Shown: one piece after another, positions 1 to 6,493 of the stretch | How positions within the stretch are numbered: the stretch's first letter is position 1 | Layout: each line of letters starts with the position of its first letter | Notes under the pieces: model-generated | Told to the model about the DNA's origin: nothing | The model's database searches: none | What the model saw: the letters and a program-made list of their open reading frames with translations, nothing else | Made by a program: the position numbers and the translations under genes | From: TWA4 sp045121095 | GTDB taxonomy: Bacteria > Bacillota > Clostridia > Lachnospirales > Lachnospiraceae | DNA: 15,659 nt | Reading direction: 5' to 3' | Assembly: GCA_045121095.1 (NCBI GenBank) | Contig: JBGVFN010000190.1 | Location: forward strand, 1 to 15,659

Positions 1-567
1 TCCCACACAGGCCAGAATATCCGCAGGATCACATCCGTACTCCTTCTGCATCTTTGCAACGGTCACCGCGCCCATACGCTCTACGGTTCCCCGCCAGCCA
101 GAATGAGATAAACCAATTACTTTCTTCACAGGATCCAGAAAATATAAGGGAACACAATCTGCATACGATGTAATTAAAACTGCCCCTGGTACATCGGTAA
201 CCAGACCATCCACATGCGTAAATGGTTTCTTTTCCCAGAAAGACCGGCCTTTTGTCACCATATCTGCTGTTACCTTCTCCACATTCACCGTATGGGTCTG
301 ATGACTCATGACCGCCAGATCCCAGTCACAGCCAATGGCACCGCAGAATCTTCGGAAATTCTCTTCCACATGATCCAGACTGTCTCCGCGGGTTGTATTA
401 AAATTCATGGATTCAAACTCACCGCTGCTGACGCCGCCCAGACGTGTGGAAAATCCATGGCGCACCATCCCCGTATTTTCAAGAAGGGGGTAGTAAAAAT
501 ACGGAACTTCGCCTTCCTGATTCAACAGAATGGGATTTTCCTCATCTTTTTTTCTATAAGAAATCAT
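1..567 (-). CDS. pgeF: PgeF/YfiH (laccase-domain) family protein, C-terminus cut by window edge
   Basis: Translating the minus strand from the ATG at 567 gives 189 residues, open to the window edge. The family's features are visible: a FSTRLGGVSSG stretch near residues 39-49, then the three metal/active-site positions His92 (in SHQTH), Cys138 (in YADCVP) and His155 (in SHSGWRGT). The Cys-His spacing of 17 equals that of E. coli YfiH (C107/H124). Family members were long called polyphenol oxidases. E. coli PgeF is credited with editing misincorporated serine in peptidoglycan precursors, and relatives act on purine nucleosides, so the substrate here is open. The start is set by GGAGG eight bases or so upstream, inside the end of yraN. 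The yraN stop TGA and this ATG share one base, so the two are translationally coupled. Last visible gene of the lepB-rbgA-lepB-rnhB-yraN-pgeF group. Roughly 70-90 residues should lie outside the window. Confidence 0.93.
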   Translation of the reverse strand, partial: MISYRKKDEENPILLNQEGEVPYFYYPLLENTGMVRHGFSTRLGGVSSGEFESMNFNTTRGDSLDHVEENFRRFCGAIGCDWDLAVMSHQTHTVNVEKVTADMVTKGRSFWEKKPFTHVDGLVTDVPGAVLITSYADCVPLYFLDPVKKVIGLSHSGWRGTVERMGAVTVAKMQKEYGCDPADILACVG

Positions 568-926
568 CACATACCTCCAAAAGCATTTTTAATCAAAGTA
601 ATCTCCATTCCATCCACAGCCAATACATCAAAACGAACCGGATGCAAAAAGGATATTCCATGCTGCTTCATATATACCTGTGCACACTGATAAATCCTTC
701 TCTGTTTCGTCCGGTTTACCGATTCTGCAGCAGTTCCTGAACCTGGTGTACTTCGATATTTCACTTCCACAAACACCAGGTAAGCACCATCTCTGGCGAT
801 CAGATCGATCTCGCCCAGCCGACAGTAATAATTATGCTCTAACAGGATATATCCCTGTTTTTCCAGATAAATGGCGGCCTGCTGTTCATATAGCAGGCCG
901 GTTTGGCGTTTGTTTTTCTTATTCAT
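567..926 (-). CDS. yraN: YraN/UPF0102 family nuclease-fold protein
   Basis: 119 residues from the ATG at 926. The protein shows the family signature: G...YEQQAAIYLEKQGY near the N-terminus, then LGEIDLIARD and VFVEVKYR. These match the restriction-endonuclease-like fold core (E, D, E-x-K), but no biochemical role is firmly established for the family. A longer reading is possible from ATG 941 or even 1004. I chose 926 because AAGGA lies four bases upstream and the product then has the usual family length of about 115-120; the 941 start lacks a convincing ribosome binding site. The gene begins eight bases after the rnhB stop and ends overlapping the pgeF start by one base. The rnhB-yraN pair is a conserved neighbour set in Firmicutes and Proteobacteria. 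Confidence 0.9.
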   Translation of the reverse strand: MNKKNKRQTGLLYEQQAAIYLEKQGYILLEHNYYCRLGEIDLIARDGAYLVFVEVKYRSTPGSGTAAESVNRTKQRRIYQCAQVYMKQHGISFLHPVRFDVLAVDGMEITLIKNAFGGM

Positions 927-933
927 AAAATCC

Positions 934-1710
934 TTAATCATGCTCTGCTGAATAGTTACCAAAATTTTTAATAAAACTTCGTCTGTGAATCGGGCAGGCA
1001 CCATATTCCTTCAGCGCCGCAATATGAGCGGCACTTCCATAGCCTTTATGAGCCGCAAATCCATATTCCGGATACAGACTGTCATATTGCTCCATGATCC
1101 GGTCTCGGGTTACTTTGGCAATAATGCTGGCCGCTGCAATGCTGTAACACTTGGCATCTCCTTTGATAACCGATTTCTGTGAAACAGAAAGCCCCGGAAT
1201 TATTACGGCATCGTTAATCAACAGCTCTGGAACCGGATCCAGCTGGCTGACTGCTTCCCGCATTGCCTCATAAGTAGCCTGCAAAATATTAATCTCATCA
1301 ATTCGCGCCGGAGAAGCCATTCCCAGGCCGACACTGACTGCCTGATCCATGATCTGATCAAATAACTCTTCTCTTTTGGCTGCACTGAGTTTTTTGGAGT
1401 CATTAATATATAACAACGGACAATCTTTCGGCATAATGACTGCTGCTGCCACCACAGGACCTGCCAGCGGACCGCGTCCTGCTTCATCAATCCCTGCAAA
1501 AATTCTTCCTGCTGCAATTTCATCACCAAATGCCTGCATCTGATGAATCCGTCCCTTCTCCTGCTCCAGCTGCCCCAGCTTTTTACGGCAGGAAGCCAAA
1601 AAATTCCGCACACCCTGACGGCTGTCTCCATCCAGCAAAATCAGTTCCGGTTCCCACTGCTCCATGGGAAGCGCCTGAATCCGCAGTTTGATCTCTTTTA
1701 AAGATTCCAT
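934..1710 (-). CDS. rnhB: Ribonuclease HII
   Basis: 258 residues. RNase HII cleaves the RNA strand of RNA-DNA hybrids and nicks at single ribonucleotides in DNA. The acidic catalytic set can be placed by alignment to E. coli RnhB from memory: Asp75 and Glu76 (GIDEAGRGP), Asp167 (LLIND) and Asp185 (IKGDAK), followed by AAASIIAKVTRD. The N-terminal extension of about 70 residues before the catalytic core is absent in E. coli but usual in the Bacillus-type enzyme. The ATG at 1710 has a purine-rich GGAAGGGA site. The gene lies 24 bases after the preceding lepB in one apparent operon. After the conserved HRRSFIKNF the protein ends in GNYSAEHD; those codons coincide with a copy of the dispersed GTAAC..TTCAGC motif, so this tail may be repeat-derived. 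Confidence 0.97.
   Translation of the reverse strand: MESLKEIKLRIQALPMEQWEPELILLDGDSRQGVRNFLASCRKKLGQLEQEKGRIHQMQAFGDEIAAGRIFAGIDEAGRGPLAGPVVAAAVIMPKDCPLLYINDSKKLSAAKREELFDQIMDQAVSVGLGMASPARIDEINILQATYEAMREAVSQLDPVPELLINDAVIIPGLSVSQKSVIKGDAKCYSIAAASIIAKVTRDRIMEQYDSLYPEYGFAAHKGYGSAAHIAALKEYGACPIHRRSFIKNFGNYSAEHD
945..960. repeat. Dispersed TTCAG motif, copy in the rnhB 3' end
   Basis: On the minus strand this reads GGTAACTATTCAGCAG. It matches the intergenic copy at 3861-3880 (GGTAACAGTTCAGCAG) at all but two bases. It lies in the last codons of rnhB, encoding Gly-Asn-Tyr-Ser-Ala, just before the yraN start. A chance match is possible, but the gene-end location is shared with other copies. 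Confidence 0.45.
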
Positions 1711-1734
1711 ATCTGTCCCTTCCCGGCTGCTTTC

Positions 1735-2265
1735 CTACTTTGCAAGAAGCAGTCCTGCCTTTTTCAAAGGCGTGATTCGTAAAAATGCTCTGCCCACAAT
1801 CCAGTCCCGCTGTACATTGCCTACGGAAGGATCCCGGCTGTCCGAGCTGTCATTACGATTATCTCCCAAAACAAAATATTCATCCTCACCCAGCGTAATA
1901 GGCTCCGAGGCACATCCAGCAGACAGCATGGCCTCTTTGCCATAGTCTTCTTCCAGAATCTCACCATTAATATAAATATCATCTCCGATGATCTGTACCG
2001 TTTCTCCCGGAAGTCCGATCACACGTTTGATATAAAACAGTTTTTTATCATTATGATAACGGAACACCACAATATCAAAACGGTCAATATCAGAAAAACG
2101 ATAACTTAATTTATCCACTATCAGATTATCGCCGTTCTCCAGGGTATTGTTCATGGAATCTCCGTCCACTACAGTACGCTGGCCCACAAAGGTTACAATA
2201 AACCAGGATGCTGCAAATACAATCAGGATATACAAAATCCACTCTCTGATACTCTCTTTTTTCAT
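1735..2265 (-). CDS. lepB: Type I signal peptidase (second copy in the window)
   Basis: 176 residues. The enzyme removes signal peptides from exported proteins at the outer face of the membrane. One N-terminal membrane segment spans about residues 9-27. The catalytic serine is Ser37 (DGDSMNNTL) and the general-base lysine is Lys80 (YIKRVIGLPGE); the later box GDNRNDSSDSR is also present. This is the short, single-anchor Gram-positive form. The ATG at 2265 has AAGGAAGG upstream. It follows rbgA by 82 bases, in which I see no convincing promoter, and is followed after 24 bases by rnhB. It resembles the signal peptidase at 3246-3809 through the catalytic core but differs in the middle loop, where this copy has a single Cys (ACAGC-like context around SAGCASEP). 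Different substrate ranges for the two copies are inference only. Confidence 0.96.
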   Translation of the reverse strand: MKKESIREWILYILIVFAASWFIVTFVGQRTVVDGDSMNNTLENGDNLIVDKLSYRFSDIDRFDIVVFRYHNDKKLFYIKRVIGLPGETVQIIGDDIYINGEILEEDYGKEAMLSAGCASEPITLGEDEYFVLGDNRNDSSDSRDPSVGNVQRDWIVGRAFLRITPLKKAGLLLAK

Positions 2266-2347
2266 GATTGACGCCTTCCTTTACTGATACCTTTTTACTG
2301 CTACAGGCATCCTTTTTCTTATATCGTTTTCTTGCAAATATGAGCCC

Positions 2348-3229
2348 TTATTTTCCGACTTTCTCAACAGAATCAGGAAACTCCAGAGTAATTCTTCCCA
2401 GACGGCCGCTGCGGAAATCATCCATCACCAGCGCCGCCGCCTTATCCAGGTCATAAGAACCGCCTTTCGCCAGACAATGACGGAATCTGGCAATCTGCTC
2501 CAGCTGCTGGGCTGCATCCTGAATATTCTCACAGACAGCCTCTTCCAGCTGATAACGTTCCTCCAAAACACCGGGATAATGCTTTTTCATAAGCAAGATC
2601 AGTTCACATGCCAGCTCTGTGGTATTCATGATATCATCACGAATCGAACCGATTAATGCCAGACGCAGGCCCACCATCTGATCTTCAAATTTAGGCCACA
2701 AAATACCGGGTGTATCCAGAAGTTCCACACTTTTATTCAGCTTGATCCACTGATTGCCTCTGGTCACACCAGGTTTATTGCCGGTTTTAGCCGCCGCTTT
2801 ACCGGCTATGGTATTAATAAAGGTGGATTTCCCTACATTGGGAATTCCGGCTACCATGGCACGGATGGGGCGATTCAGAATACCTCGCTTACGGTCCCGC
2901 TCCATCTTTGCTTTACCAGCCTGCGCAATGATCTCCTGTACTTTTTTAACAGAACTGCGAACCCGTGAATCCAGCATGACCACATGGCAGCCCTGAGCCT
3001 GATAAAAGGCAGCCCATTCGCGATTCCACTTTTCATCTGCCAGGTCAGATTTATTCAATACGATGACTCTGGATTTCCCTCTGCTTAATGTATCAATATC
3101 CGGATTGCGGCTTGCCTGGGGAACCCGTGCATCTACCAGTTCAATCACCATATCTACCAGTTTAATATCTTCCTGCATTGCTCTTCTGGCCTTAGTCATA
3201 TGACCAGGATACCATTGAAACTGCTGCAT
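2348..3229 (-). CDS. rbgA: Ribosome biogenesis GTPase RbgA (YlqF)
   Basis: 293 residues, the usual length. RbgA is a circularly permuted GTPase required for late 50S subunit assembly in Bacillus. The permuted motif order is visible: G4 NKSD at residues 59-62, then G1 GIPNVGKST at 128-136, G2 around Thr156 (PGVTRG) and G3 DTPG at 172-175. The N-terminus has the family hallmark QWYPGHMTKARR. The C-terminal part after residue 190 is the RbgA-specific helical/RNA-binding region. ATG 3229 has GAGGAG five bases upstream, and the gene starts 16 bases after the upstream signal peptidase stop, so the two are almost certainly co-transcribed. rplS-lepB-rbgA-rnhB is a conserved Firmicutes order. Confidence 0.97.
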   Translation of the reverse strand: MQQFQWYPGHMTKARRAMQEDIKLVDMVIELVDARVPQASRNPDIDTLSRGKSRVIVLNKSDLADEKWNREWAAFYQAQGCHVVMLDSRVRSSVKKVQEIIAQAGKAKMERDRKRGILNRPIRAMVAGIPNVGKSTFINTIAGKAAAKTGNKPGVTRGNQWIKLNKSVELLDTPGILWPKFEDQMVGLRLALIGSIRDDIMNTTELACELILLMKKHYPGVLEERYQLEEAVCENIQDAAQQLEQIARFRHCLAKGGSYDLDKAAALVMDDFRSGRLGRITLEFPDSVEKVGK

Positions 3230-3245
3230 ATTATCTCCTCACTTT

Positions 3246-3809
3246 CTAGAATATCAGCCCGATCCGCTCAAAGGGAGAAAACCGGAACCATACCTTTCCA
3301 ATCATCTCAGAAATATTGACATTGCCTATATTGGAAAAACGGCTGTCTTCACTGCTGTCATAATTGTCTCCAATAACGAAATATTCGCCTTTGCCAAGAA
3401 TGATCGGATTATCTGCTACACCTGGAAGGTTAATCTTTTCTGTATTCTCTCCCATGTCCAGCAATTCATCATTAATGTATACATTTCCATTCTGAATCTG
3501 TATCTTCTCACCCGGCAGACCAATTACCCGTTTCATATAAATCTGTTCTTCATTGCTGCTGTTGCGAAATACCACCACATCAAAACGATCCGGCTTTCCA
3601 ATCTTATAGGCAATCTGATCCACCAGAACCTTATCTCCTGCTTCAAAAGCAGGTTCCATGGAATGACCGATCACTTCATGGTTCAACCCTATATACTGAA
3701 CCAGAAACATGGCCAGTACAATTACTACAATCACATCTACAATCCAGCGGGTAATAAATCGGATTGCATCTTCTGAATCATCTTCCTGCTGATAAAACTT
3801 CAGAGCCAT
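3246..3809 (-). CDS. lepB: Type I signal peptidase (first copy in the window)
   Basis: 187 residues with a cytoplasmic N-terminal tail of about 20 residues (acidic, QQEDDSEDA) and one membrane segment at about residues 22-42. The catalytic serine is Ser50 (IGHSMEPAF), the lysine is Lys93 (YMKRVIGLPGE), and the conserved GDNYDSSEDSR box follows. The start is fixed by AGGAGG eight bases upstream of ATG 3809. This is the first gene of the group after the rplS terminator, so a promoter is expected in the AT-rich gap upstream. Together with the copy at 1735-2265 it flanks rbgA, a local duplication or a retained paralogue pair. Confidence 0.97.
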   Translation of the reverse strand: MALKFYQQEDDSEDAIRFITRWIVDVIVVIVLAMFLVQYIGLNHEVIGHSMEPAFEAGDKVLVDQIAYKIGKPDRFDVVVFRNSSNEEQIYMKRVIGLPGEKIQIQNGNVYINDELLDMGENTEKINLPGVADNPIILGKGEYFVIGDNYDSSEDSRFSNIGNVNISEMIGKVWFRFSPFERIGLIF

Positions 3810-4017
3810 GAATAGATCCTCCTGTATTTCAATGCTTTTTCTGCTGAATAGATCAGCCCAGCATCTGCTGAACTGTTACCATTTTACCCTGTTTTCTCAA
3901 AATATGCTATTAAAAAAATATGAAGTTTTACTAAAATATATGGTTAATGATACAACGATTAAAATCTGTTTCTATTATCGAAAAGCTTTACTCATTAAAC
4001 TATCTGAAAGGCAAATG
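3810..4017 (-). promoter_or_regulatory. AT-rich leader of the lepB-rbgA group, promoter not resolved
   Basis: This gap between the rplS terminator and lepB should hold the lepB promoter. The best minus-strand -10 candidate is TAAAAT at 3881-3886, directly upstream of the dispersed motif, but no good -35 lies 16-18 bases further up. No open reading frame or RNA gene is supported here. The AGGAGG for lepB lies at its 3' end. Confidence 0.3.
3841..3880. repeat. Dispersed TTCAG motif, double copy upstream of lepB
   Basis: The plus strand carries CTGCTGAATAGA (3841-3852) and GCATCTGCTGAACTGTTACC (3861-3880), two forms of the same motif in the same orientation. On the minus strand the second reads GGTAACAGTTCAGCAGATGC, shared with copies near 945 and 10723. 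It would lie in the 5' leader of the lepB transcript. Confidence 0.5.
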
Positions 4018-4044
4018 AAAAAAGCTCCGGTCATCCCGAAGCTT
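4018..4044 (-). terminator. Rho-independent terminator after rplS
   Basis: Minus-strand stem AAGCTTCGG / CCGGAGCTT (9 pairs, one G-U) with loop GATGA, followed by a run of six T. The U-run and the G-U pair fit transcription on the minus strand. It lies 50 bases past the rplS stop. Confidence 0.85.
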
Positions 4045-4093
4045 ATTTCATACACTTCCATTTCCGAACAAGCGGAACAACAAGTGTCCGATA

Positions 4094-4438
4094 TTATTTC
4101 TTTTCTTTAACCTTAGCAGCTTTACCTACTCTGTCTCTTAAGTAGAACAGTTTTGCACGTCTTACTTTACCTTTACGTACAACTTCAATCTTTTCTACCA
4201 GGGGAGAATGTAAAGGCCATGTCTTTTCAACGCCAATACCGTTGGATGTCTTTCTTACAGTGAAAGTTACACGGTTGCTGCCGTTCTGTTTTTTGATAAC
4301 AGTACCTTCAAATACCTGAATTCTTTCTCTGTTACCTTCTTTGATCTTACCATATACTTTGATGGTATCGCCTACGTTGAATGCAGGAACTTCAGCTTTC
4401 ATCTGTTCTGCTTCAATCTTCTTAATGATTTCGCTCAT
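4094..4438 (-). CDS. rplS: 50S ribosomal protein L19
   Basis: 114 residues, the standard bacterial length. L19 sits at the interface of the 30S and 50S subunits. Recognisable blocks are FNVGDTIKVYGKIKEGNRER, QVFEGTVIKK, RVTFTVRKTSNGIGVEKTWP and the basic C-terminal KVRRAKLFYLRDRVGKAAK. ATG 4438 has AGGAGG eight bases upstream. It has its own promoter right after trmD, an apparent structured leader, and a terminator downstream. It can therefore be transcribed as a single gene as well as by read-through from the ylxM-trmD operon. Confidence 0.98.
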   Translation of the reverse strand: MSEIIKKIEAEQMKAEVPAFNVGDTIKVYGKIKEGNRERIQVFEGTVIKKQNGSNRVTFTVRKTSNGIGVEKTWPLHSPLVEKIEVVRKGKVRRAKLFYLRDRVGKAAKVKEKK

Positions 4439-4461
4439 GTGTATAACCTCCTAATTCTTTG

Positions 4462-4498
4462 GATGTTCTTAACACCGCTCTGGTGACAGAGGACCATC
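4462..4498 (-). promoter_or_regulatory. L19-leader-like structured 5' UTR
   Basis: In the rplS leader the minus strand reads GATG at its 5' end and CATC at its 3' end, enclosing a CTCTG-TCAC-CAGAG hairpin and the tract GGTGTTAAGAA. The position, between the rplS promoter and ribosome binding site, and the GATGGTCC...TTAAGAACATC layout resemble the Rfam L19 leader of Firmicutes, thought to be an autoregulatory target. I am recalling that consensus, not searching it. A covariance-model search would settle it. Confidence 0.6.
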
Positions 4499-4520
4499 TT
4501 TTTAATACACAACGCTAGTT

Positions 4521-4549
4521 AATATAGCATGAATTGTTGGATTCGTCAA
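4521..4549 (-). promoter_or_regulatory. Sigma-A promoter of rplS
   Basis: Minus-strand -35 TTGACG (4544-4549), a 17-base spacer and -10 TATATT (4521-4526), with TG one base before the -10 (extended -10). It starts 18 bases after the trmD stop. Transcription would begin near 4514. Confidence 0.85.
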
Positions 4550-4567
4550 TACTTTTTTACCAAGCGC

Positions 4568-5302
4568 TTAAACTTCGTATCCATGTTCTTTCAGGAATTT
4601 GCGGTCTTTTTTAGTCAGCTGGGCTTTTTCCAGAAGCTCCGGACGGACACTGGCCGTGCGAAGCAGAGACTGTTCGCGGCGCCATTTTTCAATATTGGCA
4701 TGATGACCGGATAATAATACTTCCGGTACTTTTCTTCCCATAAATTCTTCCGGACGGGTATACTGGGGATATTCCAGCAGATTTTCATGAAAGGATTCAT
4801 ATACAGAAGAATCATCATTATGCAGTACACCGGGTACCAGGCGGGAAATACAGTCAATCATGACCATGGCGGGCAGTTCTCCGCCGGTGAGTACATAGTC
4901 ACCAATGGAAAAACGGTCTGTTACGATCATATCCAGAACCCGCTCATCGACTCCTTCGTAATGGCCGCAGAGAAATACCACATCTTCTTCCTGTGCCAGT
5001 TCTTTTGCATGTTCCTGATTAAAAACATCTCCCTGAGGAGTTACATAAATGACGCGGTGCTTGCCGGGAATGCGCTCTTTCATGGCCTCATAGGCCAGAT
5101 AAATGGGTTCTGCCTGCATGACCATGCCAGCGCCTCCACCGTAGGGGGCATCATCCACATGAAGATGTTTATCCTTCGTATAATCCCGGATATTTACCAC
5201 ATCCAGGCCAAACAGCCCTTTGTCAATGGCACGTCCCGTAATACTGGTCTCCAGGCCGTTTCGTACCATATCGGGAAATAAAGTGAGTACGTGAAAATTC
5301 AT
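4568..5302 (-). CDS. trmD: tRNA (guanine-N1)-methyltransferase TrmD
   Basis: 244 residues. TrmD makes m1G37 in tRNAs, which prevents +1 frameshifting, using SAM bound in a deep trefoil knot. The SPOUT knot motifs are seen as LCGHYEGVDERV (111-122) and SIGDYVLTGGELPA (132-145); GGGAGMVMQ (55-63) and the YPQYTRP linker (178-184) are also typical. At the place of the catalytic Asp of the E. coli enzyme (in DSF) this protein has Glu169 in YESF. I believe Glu also occurs in other clostridial TrmD proteins, but cannot check that here. The ATG overlaps the rimM stop as ATGA, so the pair is translationally coupled. The rplS promoter begins just after its stop. Confidence 0.98.
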   Translation of the reverse strand: MNFHVLTLFPDMVRNGLETSITGRAIDKGLFGLDVVNIRDYTKDKHLHVDDAPYGGGAGMVMQAEPIYLAYEAMKERIPGKHRVIYVTPQGDVFNQEHAKELAQEEDVVFLCGHYEGVDERVLDMIVTDRFSIGDYVLTGGELPAMVMIDCISRLVPGVLHNDDSSVYESFHENLLEYPQYTRPEEFMGRKVPEVLLSGHHANIEKWRREQSLLRTASVRPELLEKAQLTKKDRKFLKEHGYEV

Positions 5303-5808
5303 AATGAAAGCAGTCCCTCCAGCAGATGTACCAGAATTTCTCCCTTTTCCAGATCCACATTCAGAATACAGTCTTTAATGGAAGGAATCAGCACTTCTTT
5401 TCCGTTATATTCCACCACATACACATCATTGGCACCAGTCAGAAGAATATCCTTTAACGGCCCCAGGGAAAGTCCTGTATCCGTTACTACAGGAAGCCCA
5501 ATCAAATCGGCAATATAATTTTCATTTTCTTCCAGAGGTACCGCATCTTCTCTGCTGACATACAGCGGACATTTATTGTAGCGTTCCACGTCATTAATAT
5601 TGTCAATTCCTTTGAATTTTACAATTACAAACTGTTTAAAATATCTGACACGTTCTATATCAAAAGGAATTCTTCTACCACGATATTCCATCTCCACATG
5701 TTTCAGATCATCGTAGCGATACATATCATCGGTGGTAGGGAATACCTTTACTTCTCCTTTTAATCCATGAGTACCGGTAATGATTCCCACTTTAAAATAC
5801 TGTTCCAT
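5299..5808 (-). CDS. rimM: 16S rRNA processing/maturation protein RimM
   Basis: 169 residues. RimM binds S19 and helps mature the 30S head. The N-terminal RimM barrel begins FKVGIITGTHGLKGEVKV, and a PRC-barrel domain follows from about residue 90 (IADLIGLPVVTD...). The start is ATG 5808, with AGGAGG five bases upstream. The reading frame is open 10 codons further to a TTG at 5838, but that lacks a ribosome binding site and would put the Shine-Dalgarno inside the gene. It overlaps trmD by four bases. The 133-base gap to khpA, longer than others in this operon, contains a strong RNA hairpin (5888-5924) and a copy of the dispersed TTCAG motif. Confidence 0.97.
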   Translation of the reverse strand: MEQYFKVGIITGTHGLKGEVKVFPTTDDMYRYDDLKHVEMEYRGRRIPFDIERVRYFKQFVIVKFKGIDNINDVERYNKCPLYVSREDAVPLEENENYIADLIGLPVVTDTGLSLGPLKDILLTGANDVYVVEYNGKEVLIPSIKDCILNVDLEKGEILVHLLEGLLSL

Positions 5809-5847
5809 ACAATCCTCCTGGGGCGTATCCACCCGCAATTATTCTCT

Positions 5848-5860
5848 GGCTGAACTGTTT
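5848..5860. repeat. Dispersed TTCAG motif, copy upstream of rimM
   Basis: The plus strand reads GGCTGAACTGTTT; on the minus strand this is AAACAGTTCAGCC. It matches the right arm of the palindrome at 10829-10850 and the copy at 8328-8337 over about 10 bases. It sits in the rimM leader between the hairpin and the ribosome binding site. Confidence 0.4.
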
Positions 5861-5887
5861 TGTTTCCTCACAGCTGCCTCTGTTTCA

Positions 5888-5924
5888 TATAAAATGGGCG
5901 CCCATCTCTGGACACCCATTTTAT
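5888..5924 (-). promoter_or_regulatory. Strong intercistronic RNA hairpin between khpA and rimM
   Basis: The minus-strand RNA can form a 15-pair stem (arms 5888-5902 and 5910-5924) with a 6-base-class loop, starting AUAAAAUGGG. Two of the pairs are G-U only in the minus-strand RNA; on the plus strand they become A-C mismatches, which suggests a role in the operon transcript. The following bases (ATATGAAAC) are not a strong U-run, so it is better read as an attenuator, processing or mRNA-stability stem than as a full terminator. Confidence 0.6.
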
Positions 5925-5941
5925 CTTCGCACTGCGGCTGA

Positions 5942-6169
5942 TTATTCAATGTCCAGTACGACCTTAATATTCTCTTTTGCAGCAGCAGCCTTAACTACGG
6001 AACGAATAGCTTTCGCAATTCTGCCCTGCTTGCCAATTACTTTGCCCATATCGGACTCAGCAACCTTGAGTTCAAGCACCAATTCCTGGCCGTTATTCGT
6101 TTCAGTAACTACTACTTCCTCAGGATTATCTACTAAAGCGCGGGCAATAATTTCAACTAATTCTTTCAT
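5942..6169 (-). CDS. khpA: KH-domain RNA-binding protein KhpA
   Basis: 75 residues, one KH domain. The GXXG loop is seen as GKQG in MGKVIGKQGRIAKAIRS (about residues 40-57). In streptococci KhpA pairs with KhpB/Jag and binds RNA, affecting cell division and elongation; the general role is RNA binding in the cytoplasm. ATG 6169 has GGAGG six bases upstream and starts 18 bases after the rpsP stop. The position between rpsP and rimM is conserved across Firmicutes and supports the call for so small a protein. Confidence 0.95.
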   Translation of the reverse strand: MKELVEIIARALVDNPEEVVVTETNNGQELVLELKVAESDMGKVIGKQGRIAKAIRSVVKAAAAKENIKVVLDIE

Positions 6170-6187
6170 CAGTTCCCTCCGCCCTGA

Positions 6188-6430
6188 TTATTTTACACCA
6201 GCAATCTTTAACAGTTTGTCTACTGTTTCAGTAGGCTGTGCACCGTTAGCAATCCATTTGTTAGCTTTTTCTGCATCGATTTTGATTACGCTGGGTTCCT
6301 TGGTAGGATCATAGTAACCGATTTCGTCGATAAATCTACCATCTCTGGGAGATCTGGAATCTGCAACAATTACTCTATAGAAAGGAGCTTTTTTAGCACC
6401 CATTCTCTTTAATCTGATCTTTACTGCCAT
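6188..6430 (-). CDS. rpsP: 30S ribosomal protein S16
   Basis: 80 residues, the usual length. The whole protein fits S16: MAVKIRLKRMGAKKAPFYR, then VVADSR-like VADSRSPRDGRFIDEIGYYDP, and a C-terminal helix region. S16 binds 16S rRNA early in 30S assembly. The ATG at 6430 has AAGGAGGTG nearby. It follows ffh after 63 bases and precedes khpA, and is part of the ylxM operon. Confidence 0.98.
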   Translation of the reverse strand: MAVKIRLKRMGAKKAPFYRVIVADSRSPRDGRFIDEIGYYDPTKEPSVIKIDAEKANKWIANGAQPTETVDKLLKIAGVK

Positions 6431-6493
6431 GTAAATTCACCTCCTTATTAAAATATGGCTATATATGATAAAGCATATTCATGCTGTATCGCT

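Noticed and set aside
214..690. Plus-strand open frame opposite pgeF and yraN
   Set aside because: It is the antisense of two recognised genes, has no family likeness and no Shine-Dalgarno.
4568..5302. Inactive TrmD because Glu169 replaces the catalytic Asp position
   Set aside because: All other knot and linker motifs are intact, the gene is coupled to rimM, and I believe Glu also occurs at this position in other clostridial enzymes, so I do not call loss of function.
5949..6314. Plus-strand open frame opposite khpA and rpsP
   Set aside because: Antisense shadow of two conserved genes; Ser/Thr/Ala-rich translation with no recognisable features.
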